A stretch of 64,000 bases of DNA from Paraphaeosphaeria minitans (taxonomy: Eukaryota > Ascomycota > Dothideomycetes > Pleosporales > Didymosphaeriaceae), in the NCBI GenBank assembly GCA_015832175.1, contig WJXW01000019.1, positions 248,001 through 312,000 of the forward strand, written 5' to 3'. The notes under the pieces were generated by a model that saw nothing but the letters and a program-made list of their open reading frames with translations, made no database searches and was not told the DNA's origin. Shown here in pieces: positions 23,642-33,489 of this stretch. Position numbers and translations under genes: made by a program. Numbering within the stretch: position 1 is the first letter of the stretch; every line of letters begins with the position of its first letter.

Positions 23642-24490
23642 CCTAAGACCTAGCTGTGACTAGTTAGTATAAAACTCTTCTCTCTTTTGCTTCAAAAGCC
23701 CAACTGTCCCCAATATAGCGCCTCTGAGGGTGCTCGGGGTGGCTGCCCCTTTTCCGTATCCTAAAGAATGCGAGGCGATCTATCGCACGGCTGTGAAAAC
23801 GTAATCCGGTGTTAAATGTACAACCTTGCCAAAGTGATGGGGAGGCCAACCAAGTGTCTGGGACGCTGCGCTCTTGTCGCAGCCGTTGCAGGCTGGTATA
23901 TCCAATGTTGCGCCCAAAGAGGTAAAGGCTTCTACATTCAGACCGTCATCTACATACCACTTGGAGAATGTGATCTCCTTCTCGTGCAGAAACGCCACCC
24001 CTGGTTAACTACTAAATGTGCCCCACATCGCACCGGCGAGTATAGGCTCCACCGTCTTCTAGAGCATGGGGAACAGCTTTCTTAGGAAAGTAGCGTGTCG
24101 ATGTATCCGATCCAGCAGAAGGTGTCGCTGTATCGACGTGAGCGTCTCTTGCTTTGGGTGCCGTTGACCGGTTTCCGGCTCGCTTCTGCATCTCACGGCG
24201 GTACTTCTTGCGCACTCCTCAGCGGTTTGCTATACAAACGCTCCGCGTCTATGGATTTGCTAGTTTCTTGCGCGAGATTAGTGACCTAGAATGAAGTCAT
24301 GATCAACGGCAAATACATCAAGACAACAGCTAAGATGTGGTGAACGTTATTCGATTGTTACTAGCCCTTCCAGTGCAATCCTTGCCTAAGCAAACATAAC
24401 GTTCTACCTAATAACCGTCCTTGCGTAACACAACGCGTTGTGATGTGTCCCATTCCAACCGGGTGCCCATATATACACTAGAATCCCCCA
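23642..24490. other. Spacer between convergent Myb-type genes
   Basis: No gene is supported. Short frames on both strands lack motifs. Confidence 0.45.
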
Positions 24491-25382
24491 TTAGATTCGC
24501 CCTCGCCCTTCGTCAGTGTCAGGCGCCGGCGCATTTCTCGGTCCACCAGCTTCGGATTGGGAGTTGAAATGTGGGAGAGTCGGTCTGAGTTGCCTAACCC
24601 GTCCTTGGTTGGATCTCTGGCTGGGACTGCTATCGGAGCGGCGGTGGAACAGATATTCGGGCGGTTGTTGGCACTGTTGCTGCTGGTGCGGAGGCGGCGT
24701 GAAGCCATGCGTTTGTGGTATCTGGTTTTGTACAAGGGGAGGAGGCTTTCCGGAAATCGAAGCAGGTACGGACGTAGTAGGTAGTTGGAGGACGGGGGCA
24801 TTGACGCGTGCGATCATCCCTTGTTTTCCTAGCTGCCAGTGCATATCCTCCGCCAACCGCCACGGAACGTCTATATCCATAGCCACCTTCTGCCACATTT
24901 CTTCTTTATATCTATCTGTAGCAACATTAGCTAGTGAATCACGCAAGCGCCCGCAATAACGTGGTTTAGTGGAGTGTAGAGGCCAATTTGCATAGGATGG
25001 ATTCATGGACCAAAGATTGAGAAGGCGCGTAGTACATACCGATTGTAGCATTCAACTAGTTTGTTTTTCTTTTCCTCGTCCCACAGTGAATTTTTGATTA
25101 GAATTTTTGGTAGCGTAAGCGGCACGATAGAGAGCTTCTTCCAGGGAGTCGTTCTGCGATGCTCTTCCAACCCATGTGCTGCTTCCGCAACTCCATAACA
25201 AGGTCGTCCTCTTCTGGAGTCCACTTTGATCTCTTCTTTGCTGGACTTTCCTTAGGGAGTGGCGTTTGTGAGGCCGCTCTCTTAAGTATATGAGACGGAG
25301 GAGGGGACGCGGATCGCACTGAGACCTTCTTACTTGCGGGGGCTTCAGAGTCCTGCGTGTTCATAAGCAGATTAATATCCAT
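24491..25382 (-). pseudogene. SANT/Myb-like DNA-binding protein, frameshifted
   Basis: From ATG 25382 comes a short disordered region, then a basic patch and a Myb/SANT repeat (RSKWTPEEDDLVMELRKQ ... GRSSLSCRLRYQ) at about residues 50-93. A TAA and frame change near 25098-25110 separate it from a second helical block (LWDEEKKNKLVECYNR), which is spliced by a GTATGT...TAG intron (24912-25039) to YKEEMWQKVAMDIDVPW and RLAEDMHWQLG. The C-terminal 130 residues are Pro/Gln/Ser-rich. This order is a fungal two-repeat SANT family, known to me from many ascomycetes and usually nuclear. The single shift suggests a recent pseudogene or a sequence error. An inverted partial copy is at 29011-29366. Confidence 0.7.
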
Positions 25383-25559
25383 CGACTTAGCCTATAAGTC
25401 AATGTAAAAGTTCCTCGTGTTCCCTACTTACACCAAGCTGTTGAGTTAAGACAGCTGTCAGGAAGTGCTGAGTAGCCGCGCGTTGATGTGATCGCCGAAT
25501 TGACCTGGAAGGGATGACGGAGGAGCATGGAACCGTGCCCGTGGTGGATGCGTGCGCTG

Positions 25560-25800
25560 TTCCTAGCAACAACCCTTATGCTTTAAACAGACCTTACCCC
25601 TGCTAGGAGCTTCATGTGGCAGCTCATGGATGTGCCCTCGCGAACGGCGTCAAGTGGCGGCCACCGCATAGGCCTCTACTGTGCCGGGGCTAGGCGGCAG
25701 AAGTGCGAAGAAGTCAAGCTGCTGTGTAACCCCTTAGTCCTGCACTGACTTGCCGTTGCCCTCTGCAAGCGAGCTGTGACGCTACGACTTTGGTAACAGC
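25560..25800 (+). repeat. Left arm of a degenerate inverted duplication
   Basis: Read on the plus strand, about 240 bp match the reverse complement of 28735-28990. Shared tracts include tttaaacagaccttacccc, ccctcgcgaacggcgt, ggcagaagtgcgaagaagt and ctctgcaagcgag. The arm lies directly upstream of the minus-strand Myb-type gene, so the duplicated unit was the gene plus its 5' flank. Both arms encode a scrap reading KRQKCEEVKLLCNPS or similar, which could be a remnant of a Zn2Cys6 finger (tentative). Confidence 0.8.
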
Positions 25801-26004
25801 ACCGCGTGGCAGAGACGCTGCACACTATAGCGAAAGAGCATGAGAGTAATGCAGAGTCAGAGTGGCAACGTTTCTATAATTTGTTCTTACTTATAGATTA
25901 TTATGATGTTACCTTCTTTCAGCCTGAAACTTTGTATACTTTAATACATCCTCTTGAATTCTCTCCTCGTCGCTGCCGCCTCGCGCCCGCCCACCACCAC
26001 CACC

Positions 26005-26832
26005 ATGTCTTCCAACACCAATGAGCTCTCGGCGCTCCCGTCAGTCTCGCCGGAGAGTTCGCCACCTCCCCACCGTGCGCACCCTCTCATAGGACATCGG
26101 TTGGCCGGTGTGTATAGCAGAAATGCTGTACACACTGAGGCAAGCGGCGGCGATACTAATGCCAGTACGTATCTAACCTTGCGTGCAATATACCTGCTAG
26201 CAATCTGTACTCTATTATACTGCGATCAGGGTGCGGTATAGAGCGTAGAGCGTAGACTGATAGCTTTTAGACGTCTTTGGCGTCCCCGACGTGCCGGACT
26301 TGCCCCCCTGCCTGCAGTCCTTGGAGCAGCTCAGAGCTGCTGGCGCAGCTGCTGCTGCCGCCGCCGACAAGAAGAGCGACGAAGACGACGACGACGATAT
26401 GGAGGTCCTGCCTCCCAACCCGCCCACGCCCACGCCCGAGACCGAGCCCGAGCCCGAGCCGTAAGCACACATAGACGAGTAGAACATAGATAGTGTACTG
26501 AGTAGATGTACGGTAGGCCCAAGAAACGCCGCGGTCGCCGCCGCCGCGCTGGCCCGCCGCCGCCCGTCCGCCCGCCCGGCCTCTCGGAGGCATACAAGGA
26601 CTGGAGAGAGGCGCTGAGGGCGCGTGAGGGTTCGCATGTCCTCTTTGGGCCGAGGTGCAGGGAAACGTTGGGCACACGTGTGCCGAGTGTCGCCTGGTCG
26701 GCGACCATCGGTGACCTGCCGAAGCGCCTGCGCACGCCTCGCAAGAGGCAGTACGGCGGCGTTCGGGCTTGCAGAAAGCTAATGATGCCGCGAGGCGGAG
26801 GCCGTAGGGGTGGAGGTAGGGGTGGAGGTTGA
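26005..26832 (+). CDS. Three-exon protein: acidic middle, NLS, RGG-type tail (221 aa)
   Basis: Exons 26005-26164, 26271-26460 and 26517-26832 join with consistent phases (GTACGT donor to TTTTAG, GTAAGC donor to GGTAG) and give an uninterrupted 221-residue protein. The order is: Ser/Pro-rich N terminus (MSSNTNELSALPSVSPESS); an Ala run followed by an acidic cluster (KKSDEDDDDDMEVLPP) and Pro/Glu repeats; a basic patch (PPKKRRGRRRR); a short ordered segment (GLSEAYKDWREALRAREG); and a glycine/arginine tail (RGGGRRGGGRGGG). This layout suggests a nuclear or nucleolar, RNA- or histone-associated protein. I recognise no family. The gene is intact between the arms of the inverted duplication. Confidence 0.65.
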
Positions 26833-26887
26833 TTCTCGGGGGGTGATGCCCCTATTGTGGCCTGATTGTTTGTTTGTATAGTTATTG

Positions 26888-27005
26888 TTGCATAAGCCAC
26901 GCGGTCAACCTTCTCAAGCGTGGAATGGGCCAGGATGTGAAGCTAGTAGTAAGGCGAACATGAGTGACGTTGCAGAAGAGCATAGCACAGCCTAGTCTAC
27001 GAGCG
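26888..27005 (+). repeat. Partial copy of the SANT/Myb gene at 21486-23641
   Basis: The first 50 bp (gcataagccacgcggtcaac and onwards) are essentially identical to 23250-23305. A jump of about 150 bp relative to the source follows, then a diverged match to 23460-23525 (gtgacgttgcagaagagcat versus gtgacgtcgcagaaaaacat). It is an internally deleted fragment in the same orientation as the source. Confidence 0.85.
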
Positions 27006-27308
27006 AATCGTGCAGGAGTGAAAGAATCCTGCCCATGGTCTCAAACGTGTACACTGAAATGCGGAAGCTGATCCGTTAGCTATAGTCTTCGCCACCAAAG
27101 TAGCTTCCGTATACACTCCAGTAACCTGGTTCTTATACCAAAATCTGTTCCACCAAAAATCTCCAGTTCCAGGATCTGTCGGGTGTTCATACACTGTCAC
27201 ATCCCCTGCCAGCGATCTTTCGTCAATCTCGACCTGTTTGTCTTTATCGAATGTCATTAAAAGCTCATGCTTGCCAAAAGTCCCAATTCTTTTCTCCTCT
27301 TCCCACAC
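26997..27308 (-). CDS. Hypothetical ORF, 103 aa, possibly the 3' end of its neighbour
   Basis: Starts MWEEEKRIGTFGKHELL and has globular composition with aromatic clusters (FWWNRFWYKNQ). It lies 7 bp downstream of the stop of the 375-aa frame at 27316. Around the junction TGATCA occurs twice and the frame shifts, so a small indel may have split one gene in two. No family recognised. Confidence 0.35.
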   Translation of the reverse strand: MWEEEKRIGTFGKHELLMTFDKDKQVEIDERSLAGDVTVYEHPTDPGTGDFWWNRFWYKNQVTGVYTEATLVAKTIANGSASAFQCTRLRPWAGFFHSCTIRS

Positions 27309-27315
27309 TGATCAT

Positions 27316-28443
27316 TCACACTATACTGTGATCAGTTATATACGGGAGAGCTTCATCGTTCTGAACACACCTTGATGAGGCTTTCTGTTTACCCCTAGAA
27401 AGGCCAGGACCTTCTGCCACAGGACTTCCTCCCATAGAATCTTCCTTCACCACAGGGGAGGCAGCTACAGGAGTATTTGGTACAGTATCACCTTTCTCCC
27501 ATGATATCTCCGTCGCAGGACGTTCTGCCTTAGGACCCTCGATTAAGAGTTCGGGGCGCTGACTAGGCAGGTCGCAGGTTCGAGAGACAACATCCCCTTC
27601 GAATCCAACCTCGCCCTCGCTATCACCCCCAAACTCACTGTACAAGCCCTCACCATCGTCGTCCGCGTCCACGCCGCGTCCCTCAATCCCGCAGACGACA
27701 AAGTGCCCCTCACGTGCATCGTGGGCTCCTCCCTCGACACCAAGCCGGCCAACCACGCCCTCGACTACGCCGGCGTCGTCGAAGCCGTGCCCGACCAGGA
27801 GGCGAGGGGTTGGCGAACGATTGACTTCAGGATCTTGGATAAGCCTAGCCCGGAGGCGCCGCGCCTGGACGTTGTCTTTATCTACAACCACTATATAGGC
27901 CGCCTTAAACGCGTGTATAAGCAAAGCTAGGCTTTCCTCATTTAACCCAGCAGCCTGGCTAATTATGCGATGCACTAGGCCGTAAGCGGGATGCTGCGTG
28001 TGCGTCTTTCCAAGAGATAGTAGCGCTGTGTGTAGTGGCCACCAGGCAGTATTGAGTTCTTGGAACCTTGAGGGAAACTGTCGCTGGAGAAGACTGGCGA
28101 AATTATCGATGCTCAATCTCAGGGCTACGGCATCCGGTGGGTTGTCCCAGTAATGGTATTCGACATATTCGAAATAGTGTAGGCTCATCAAGATTGTATC
28201 GAGAAGTTCCATCTCAACAAGATCCGGGGGCTTGGACAGTTGGAGAAAGAACTCGAGGGCCAGTTGAACAGGTGGTTGTAATTCCATGTTTTGGGGGCAG
28301 TTGTTGATAAGCGTTACAATCACGGTGTGTAGCTCGTTGAGGCGCTTGAACTCGACGCAACTAGTTCGTCGATCACGGTGATAATCGACTCCCCATTCAA
28401 GAATGGAACTTCCCAATTCAGACAAGCCCGTTTGGAGCGACAT
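27316..28443 (-). CDS. Chimeric hypothetical protein, 375 aa
   Basis: The N-terminal 200 residues (MSLQTGLSELGSSILEWGV ...) are helical, with Leu/Trp-rich segments (FFLQLSKPPDLVEMELLDT, WWPLHTALLSLGK), and look like a fungal protein of unknown function. Residues about 203-290 change to a Gly/Asp/Val-rich low-complexity sequence. That stretch is exactly antisense to an alcohol-dehydrogenase fragment (27585-27835, plus strand). The tail after it is Pro/Glu/Ser-rich. The ORF therefore includes captured foreign sequence read on the wrong strand, and the hybrid may or may not be expressed. Start chosen as the first ATG, with open frame to the stop at 27316. Confidence 0.5.
   Translation of the reverse strand: MSLQTGLSELGSSILEWGVDYHRDRRTSCVEFKRLNELHTVIVTLINNCPQNMELQPPVQLALEFFLQLSKPPDLVEMELLDTILMSLHYFEYVEYHYWDNPPDAVALRLSIDNFASLLQRQFPSRFQELNTAWWPLHTALLSLGKTHTQHPAYGLVHRIISQAAGLNEESLALLIHAFKAAYIVVVDKDNVQARRLRARLIQDPEVNRSPTPRLLVGHGFDDAGVVEGVVGRLGVEGGAHDAREGHFVVCGIEGRGVDADDDGEGLYSEFGGDSEGEVGFEGDVVSRTCDLPSQRPELLIEGPKAERPATEISWEKGDTVPNTPVAASPVVKEDSMGGSPVAEGPGLSRGKQKASSRCVQNDEALPYITDHSIV
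27585..27835 (+). pseudogene. Fragment of a zinc-type alcohol dehydrogenase (N-terminal GroES-like domain)
   Basis: The plus strand reads IPFESNLALAITPKLTVQ, then LTIVVRVHAASLNPADDK, then HALDYAGVVEAVPDQEA. VRVHAASLNPxD followed by xLDYAGVV is the signature of the N-terminal domain of quinone-oxidoreductase/alcohol-dehydrogenase (MDR) proteins. Start, catalytic C-terminal half and NAD(P)-binding Rossmann domain are missing. The piece is GC-rich relative to its flanks and lies antisense inside the 375-aa frame at 27316-28443, so it is a captured gene fragment. Confidence 0.75.
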
Positions 28444-28734
28444 AGCGGCTTAGGCGTTTTTAGGTGACGAGAGCCTGCGAGGAAGCAATGGCTTGAAGGT
28501 GGGCTAGAGTTGAGGTGTTCGCGAATAAGTAGGTACGGCTTGTAGAGTTGCTCGCAGAGTGTAAATGAAACGAAGACACCGTAGGCGAGATATAGGCGTC
28601 GATGGGCTACACGGGCATAGTTGGGGCATGTCTGGGCCACGGATACGCATGCCCGCCCCAGAGGCAGCGGCTCCGTACCCGTCCCCCCCCTATGGCCATC
28701 TAATCCACGCGCCACGTACCACCAGCCTTGAAAG

Positions 28735-29010
28735 CGCCCGTGAGGGTGGTCTGTGGTGCTGTTACCGAAGTCGTAGCGCCGCGGCTCGCTTGCAGAGGGC
28801 GACGGCGAGTCAGTGCGGGACCGAGGGGTTGCACAGCAGCTTAACTTCTTCGCACTTCTGCCGCTTAGCCCCGGCACGCTGTTTGGGGGGGTAGAGGCCT
28901 GTGCAGTGGCCGCCACTTAACGCCGTTCGCGAGGGTATCGTCTGTGAGATAAAGCCTTTAACAGGGTAAGGTCTGTTTAAAGTAGGTAACACGAGGAACT
29001 TTGACAAGCA
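28735..29010 (-). repeat. Right arm of the degenerate inverted duplication
   Basis: Reverse complement of 25560-25800 plus further flank. It continues rightwards into a partial copy of the Myb-type gene, so gene and flank were copied together and inverted. Differences include a run of G at 28887 and scattered substitutions. Confidence 0.8.
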
Positions 29011-29366
29011 AGACTCTAAAGCCCCCGCTAGTGAAAAGAGTTACGTCTCATTGCGATCCGCGTCCAGTGGGGGGAGTGAGAGCATACGCTCCCATCACAG
29101 CCCCTCCTCTGTCGCATGTACTTAAGAGAGCGGCCTTACAAACACTACTCCCTAAGGAAAGTCTAGCAAAGAAAGGATTAAAGTGGACACTTAAAGAGGA
29201 CAACCTTGTTATAGAGTTACAAGAACAACAGAAGGTGGCTGTGGATCTAGACGTTCCGTGGCGGTTGGCGGAGGATGTTCACTGGCAGCTAGGAAAACGA
29301 GAGATGATCGCACGTGTCAACGCCTACGAACCTCCACCACCGCCTCCACAACAGCAACACCAGTAG
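29011..29366 (+). pseudogene. Internally deleted copy of the SANT/Myb gene
   Basis: Reads PPLSHVLKRAALQTLLPKES and LKWTLKEDNLVIELQEQQ, then jumps directly to KVAVDLDVPWRLAEDVHWQLG and IARVNAYEPPPPPP. Compared with the gene at 24491-25382, the second half of the first Myb repeat, the linker and the intron are missing, and WTPEED has become WTLKED. The orientation is opposite to the source, as expected for the right arm of the inverted duplication. Confidence 0.85.
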
Positions 29367-29855
29367 GAACAGTACAAAAAACCGCCCAGTTTCACCGCCG
29401 CTCCAATAGCAGTTCTAGCCAGGGACTCAACCGAAAATGGGCCAGGCAACTCGTTTGTGAGCAACGTGAGAATTAATCCTTAGCTGCATGTGGCTTCACC
29501 CCACGGTCTTAGCACAGTGGTTGCGATTGCGGATTGACGTGGTGGTAGAATACACACTGATGGGCAGACAATCCGAGACAAAGACTTCAACAACTTTGAA
29601 CATGGCGGTTCTGCTCCGTACCAGAGATGCGCGCGATCCATGTCGCTTATTTTCACCGGTAGCAGTTTGTGCAGACGTCTTCTTTCCAATACAGTATTAC
29701 GTCCATCTCTGCCGGTTCTTCTTGTGTCGTGGCGTCGTAGCTTCGTGGCGGCGTCAATGCGACCCCAAAGAGCGTTGGGTGCCAAGGCAGGAAAAAGTAT
29801 CGTCGTAGTATGCTTGTAGCGCGAAAAGGAAGGCTCCGTAACAAACGGTAGTGGT
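29367..29855. other. Spacer downstream of the Myb-type copy
   Basis: The first 100 bp continue the Pro/Gln/Ser-rich tail of the Myb-type copy in shifted frames. The rest holds no supported gene. Confidence 0.4.
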
Positions 29856-31602
29856 TCAATGCAAGACATCTGGGTTACTCCAGTCCGCAACCATAGGCAT
29901 ACCATGCGTAAAAAAGTTGTGAGCAAACCCTTGATGTAAACCATACATCTGGCCACTGTTGGGAACGCTGTACATCTGGCTGCCGTCCGAGAGACTGTGC
30001 ATGTGGCTGCTGTTTGGTAGACCACACATGTGGCTGCTGTTTGGTAGACCACGCATGTCGCTGCTGTTTGGTAGACCACGCATGTCGCTGCTGTTTGGTA
30101 GACCATGCATGTCGCTGCTGTTTGGTAGATAGGGTTCAAGCGCACCGCCAAGCGCGACATTATGTGGTACTACCAGTCCGCAAGTAGCAAAGTCGTTGGG
30201 GGCATAGTAAGATTGAGTTGTCTTGTATAGAAGGTCGGTTGAGCGGCGTGGAGCCACACTTTTCAGAGGCTGGCTTATACCAAACGCGAGATGTGGCTTT
30301 GAATCGCCCTCGTACAGACAATCCATCGAGTGGCGGTCAACAGCCAAAGCCACAGGCGTATCCGAGGTCGGAGTGGGCGGCTGGTAGAGAGGTTGAGTTG
30401 CGGCAACTTCTGAGGTAGGTGGGGGTTCGTCAGGAACAGGGCTTCGAAACATCCCAACGTCTTCGGTGTATTTGCTTGTCGAGTTGAATGGAGGCGACAA
30501 AGAGATTGGCCTAGCAGCTTCTTGGTCCGCCTTTGTCTTAGCTTGAAAGTTGCATCTAAGTTGGTAATCGGGTTTGGGAATAGCCTGCCAGGTGACCTGC
30601 TCTCCGCAGCCAGGATCCTCGTTCCCAGAACCTTCGTAGAGGTTGTACTGAGCAACGTATTCTTCGTGAGACTTGGCAATATTAAATATGCTAGGCCATA
30701 GTTAGTATTTAGTGTTTGCTGTGGTTATTAGTGGTTTACCTAGGGAGTATAGCTTCTAATGCGCGTTTCTTCATAGCTATATTAAACTTAGCGCCCCGAG
30801 AAGACGAGAAGCGCTCCTCGTCTTTCGAGGAGATAAGGTAAACAGCGTCGGTTTCGAGTAACCTAGTCCAAGAAGTATGTTTGTGCTTACCAACCTCTTC
30901 GTCAATGCGACGGTGGATCAGCATAATATCGACGGCTAGAGGTACCAGGTCTATTGATAGTGAGCAAGTGCCGGTAGGTGTGCTGCAAGTAAGACTTACG
31001 ATGTAGTTTAAGATGTGAAGGCTCAATGTAGGGTACGTTAACCGGCCACCACAGCGTTTTGAGACTTTTCGGCTGGTTTGAGTATCGCTGGTAAGCCCCG
31101 TACTTCTTCCGACGTTCCGGTTCTAATCTCTTTACCCAAGCGGCTACTATATCGCGCATTGGCTTCATAGTCAGCTCCTGAAAGCGCGCCTTGTAGAATC
31201 GCTTCAGCGAATCAACGTCCCCAATACTGAATGTTGTGGAGATGTTCGCATCTTCCTCGTTAGCATACTGGGCGTTGTCATAGTGAGTGCGCTGCCTCTT
31301 TCGGCTGCGCGACTTTCCAGACGAAACCGCCGTAGACGAACGGCTTGCTGCGGCACCTGGTTAGCTGTGCCTGAGGCATGGGGCGTGGTGCTGTTAGCTC
31401 ACCTGTGGCTTGGGTCTTGCGCGACCTTCCGGTATTCTGGGGGAATGGGGGTGGGGTGGGGGGGGGTCACATCCTCGTAGAACAAGTGCTCGTAGCCCGA
31501 GATGGGTTCGAAAACGGGCTCTTTGTGGCCGTTAACTGTCAGAAAGCCTAAGGGAACGCGCGACTTGATCGGCGCCGGCGCTTCGTTGCCTGCCTTGACC
31601 AC
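29856..31602 (-). CDS. YDR124W-like helical-bundle protein (subtelomeric hrmA-associated cluster type)
   Basis: Exons on the minus strand: about 31602-31403, then a second ending at 31000, 30950-30740 and 30690-29856. The introns are GTAAGT...AATAG (30951-30999) and GTAAAC...CCTAG (30691-30739). The join near 31403 is uncertain. The core reads SLKRFYKARFQELTMKPMRD, AWVKRLEPERRKKYGAYQR, TLWWPVNVPYIEPSHLKLH and HRRIDEEVGKH, then EERFSSSRGAKFN and EEYVAQYNLYEGSGNEDPG. That is the conserved bundle of the fungal YDR124W/AFUB_079030-like family (DUF2841). The C-terminal 150 residues hold about six 9-residue repeats of the type LPNSSDMRG. The true start may lie further upstream, where frames are broken. 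Function unknown; the family is often subtelomeric. Confidence 0.75.
31439..31466 (+). other. G-run with G-quadruplex potential
   Basis: Four runs of four or more G (GGGGG, GGGGG, GGGG, then nine G) occur within 28 bp on the plus strand. This is the template strand of the first recognised exon of the YDR124W-like gene, where it encodes a Pro/His/Thr stretch. Confidence 0.4.
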
Positions 31603-32479
31603 GCGAGACTCTGACGCGCGCTTCGTGCCCTTGACTGATTAGCAAAGCGGCCTAGGCTGGGGGCGGGCTGATGGCCGATGACGTGCGCTACCGGGCATGT
31701 AGGCGAGGGCGCCGGCACAGTGGATTGCGGGCAGCGAACGCTGACACATCTATACGTGCCGACCGGAGGATGGGGTGGCACGCCATGAACTTACTGGCGG
31801 CACATAATCCGAGTTCTGTGCGATCGAGGACATCTCGGCATTAGATGAGGAGCTATGGATAACCCCAGAAGGATGGTAGGTGAGGTACAGTATATGAAGA
31901 ATAGAATCTTGAGGGTTGAGGGGGCTATCGGCCTTAAAGAGAGGTCCGTACCTAGATTAGATCAAGACGCGCTCGTCTGCTATTTTAACCATCTCTAGCC
32001 CTAGCCGTCCAGAGCCGACCCTGTACTGAGGTTACAGGGTACGTGAGCGGCGACAGGAAGGATATGCATGAAAGGTTGGACAGTGTCTCATTGGTCACTG
32101 CATCAAGGATACGGCTAAGTTCCCCGATTCGCTAATGCCCCCTAACCCGCAGCGTCGCATTCTGTAATGCACAGCATGATAAGCTGCAGCTACTGCTCCC
32201 TGCGTCGGGGAAGGATGAATAGTGTTTCGCTCCACCGTCACGCAGAAAAAGAGAACAAGTGAACGGCATTATTGCAGTACTCTGGCTGCACCTGGGCAAC
32301 CCCCCGTTCCACCATGCATTGTATCAGCCGTACTATGGATAAGCATAGTCCTATCTCCCTCAACCATCGTGGTCTCCAGGAATAGCATGAAGCTGCGACT
32401 CCTTGTGGGCCTTACCTGCAAGAAAAGGGCTTTTCATAATGCTATCAAACCCGTCACGAACGGCCGTCACTAAACACTG
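31603..32479. other. Spacer, possible broken 5' exon of the YDR124W-like gene
   Basis: Between 31603 and 31790, minus-strand frames (for example SRARSARQSLAWSRQATKRR) could be a frameshifted N-terminal exon of the gene to the left. Beyond that I see nothing supported. Confidence 0.35.
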
Positions 32480-33195
32480 TTACAGACCCTAAGGCCTTCG
32501 TAGGATGGCCAAGCTCTTGAAGCCTGCCAATCTGATAAAGGATTATCTGACCGAATTGTCGGTGACAGATTGTCTGCAGATCCAGTACATGCACAAGAAT
32601 CAGAAGTATCCTTCTTCAGCGTCGTCAGTCCTATCCTGCCATTTCAAGTTACACCTTCTTTTGAGAAAGTTTGGGTTGGTTTTCAGAAACTCCTGCCAAG
32701 TTCTTGCAAAGCTTAGACATATGTCACTTCTGATTTCTCTTCTATCACGGTTTTTGAGATCTTTTCCTTTGGTCTCTGACCTTTCGGTCGCGCGCGCGCT
32801 GTTGGACTTCTGACGAGCTGTTAAATCCAGAAGGGTAGCTAGTCTTAGAGGGTTAGGGTTAGTTCTCGGGCAAGACAACTGAGTAGGGGAAGGGGTCTTG
32901 TTGATAGTGTTAGTATCTTGCGAAGTGTAACGAGTCAACAATATGGCCTGAGTCAAATCCAAACGATAGATTGATAAAAAGGTTGAACACGAGTATGAAG
33001 GTTCATACTCGAGTTCCTATATAGTTCATGTGACAGACTCGACAGACGCTGTCAAGTCTGCCAACAGACTCAGCAGACGCTGTCAGGTCTGTCGGTCACG
33101 TGACTCCCTAGGTGCCGTCCTGGCATGTTTGTTCCAGTAGGCGCCTGACTGTTTGGTTACATACATATGATTGGATCCCCATGTGGATCCTAACA
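32480..33195 (-). mobile_element. Truncated LTR retroelement: LTR 32908-33195 plus leader
   Basis: Read on the minus strand, an LTR begins TGTTAGGATCC at 33195 and ends GATACTAACA at 32908 (288 bp, termini TGTTAG/CTAACA). It is followed by CTATCAACAAGACC, a leader-like sequence, and open frames rich in Arg/Lys/Asn to about 32480. No protease, integrase or RT is recognisable, and no second LTR or target duplication was found. The LTR contains two consecutive 25-bp hairpins (33035-33059 and 33066-33090). Confidence 0.6.
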
Positions 33196-33489
33196 CGAGC
33201 CTTGGGTGTAGGAGCTGAGCCTGGGGAAGGGTGAGGCACGTGTTGGTCGGCTGGTCAATTGGTGGTAGAGTTCTGGTACATAAGCAAGGGCAATCCATCA
33301 TGCTGAACGAGCTCACTACATATAGCAGCAGATAATCGTTCACAGTGGGAATTTCACTTCTTCACTCTTGAGCGGGCTTTGATACACGAAGCTGACCACG
33401 CCTACGCATCTCTCGGGGACTGGCACGTGTCGCAGATCTAAACACCCTAGCTGTTGACCTCTTGTTAGTCCATCGTCGCATCGATGGGA

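Noticed and set aside
26215..26900. Three minus-strand frames of 136-189 codons
   Set aside because: They are antisense to a three-exon plus-strand gene with consistent splice phases; their Arg/Ser/Gly bias comes from its GC-rich exons.
29480..30160. Minus-strand 226-codon frame with repeated YQTAATCVV
   Set aside because: It is a shifted reading of the 27-bp repeats in the YDR124W-like gene, whose own frame has the conserved domain and spliced exons.
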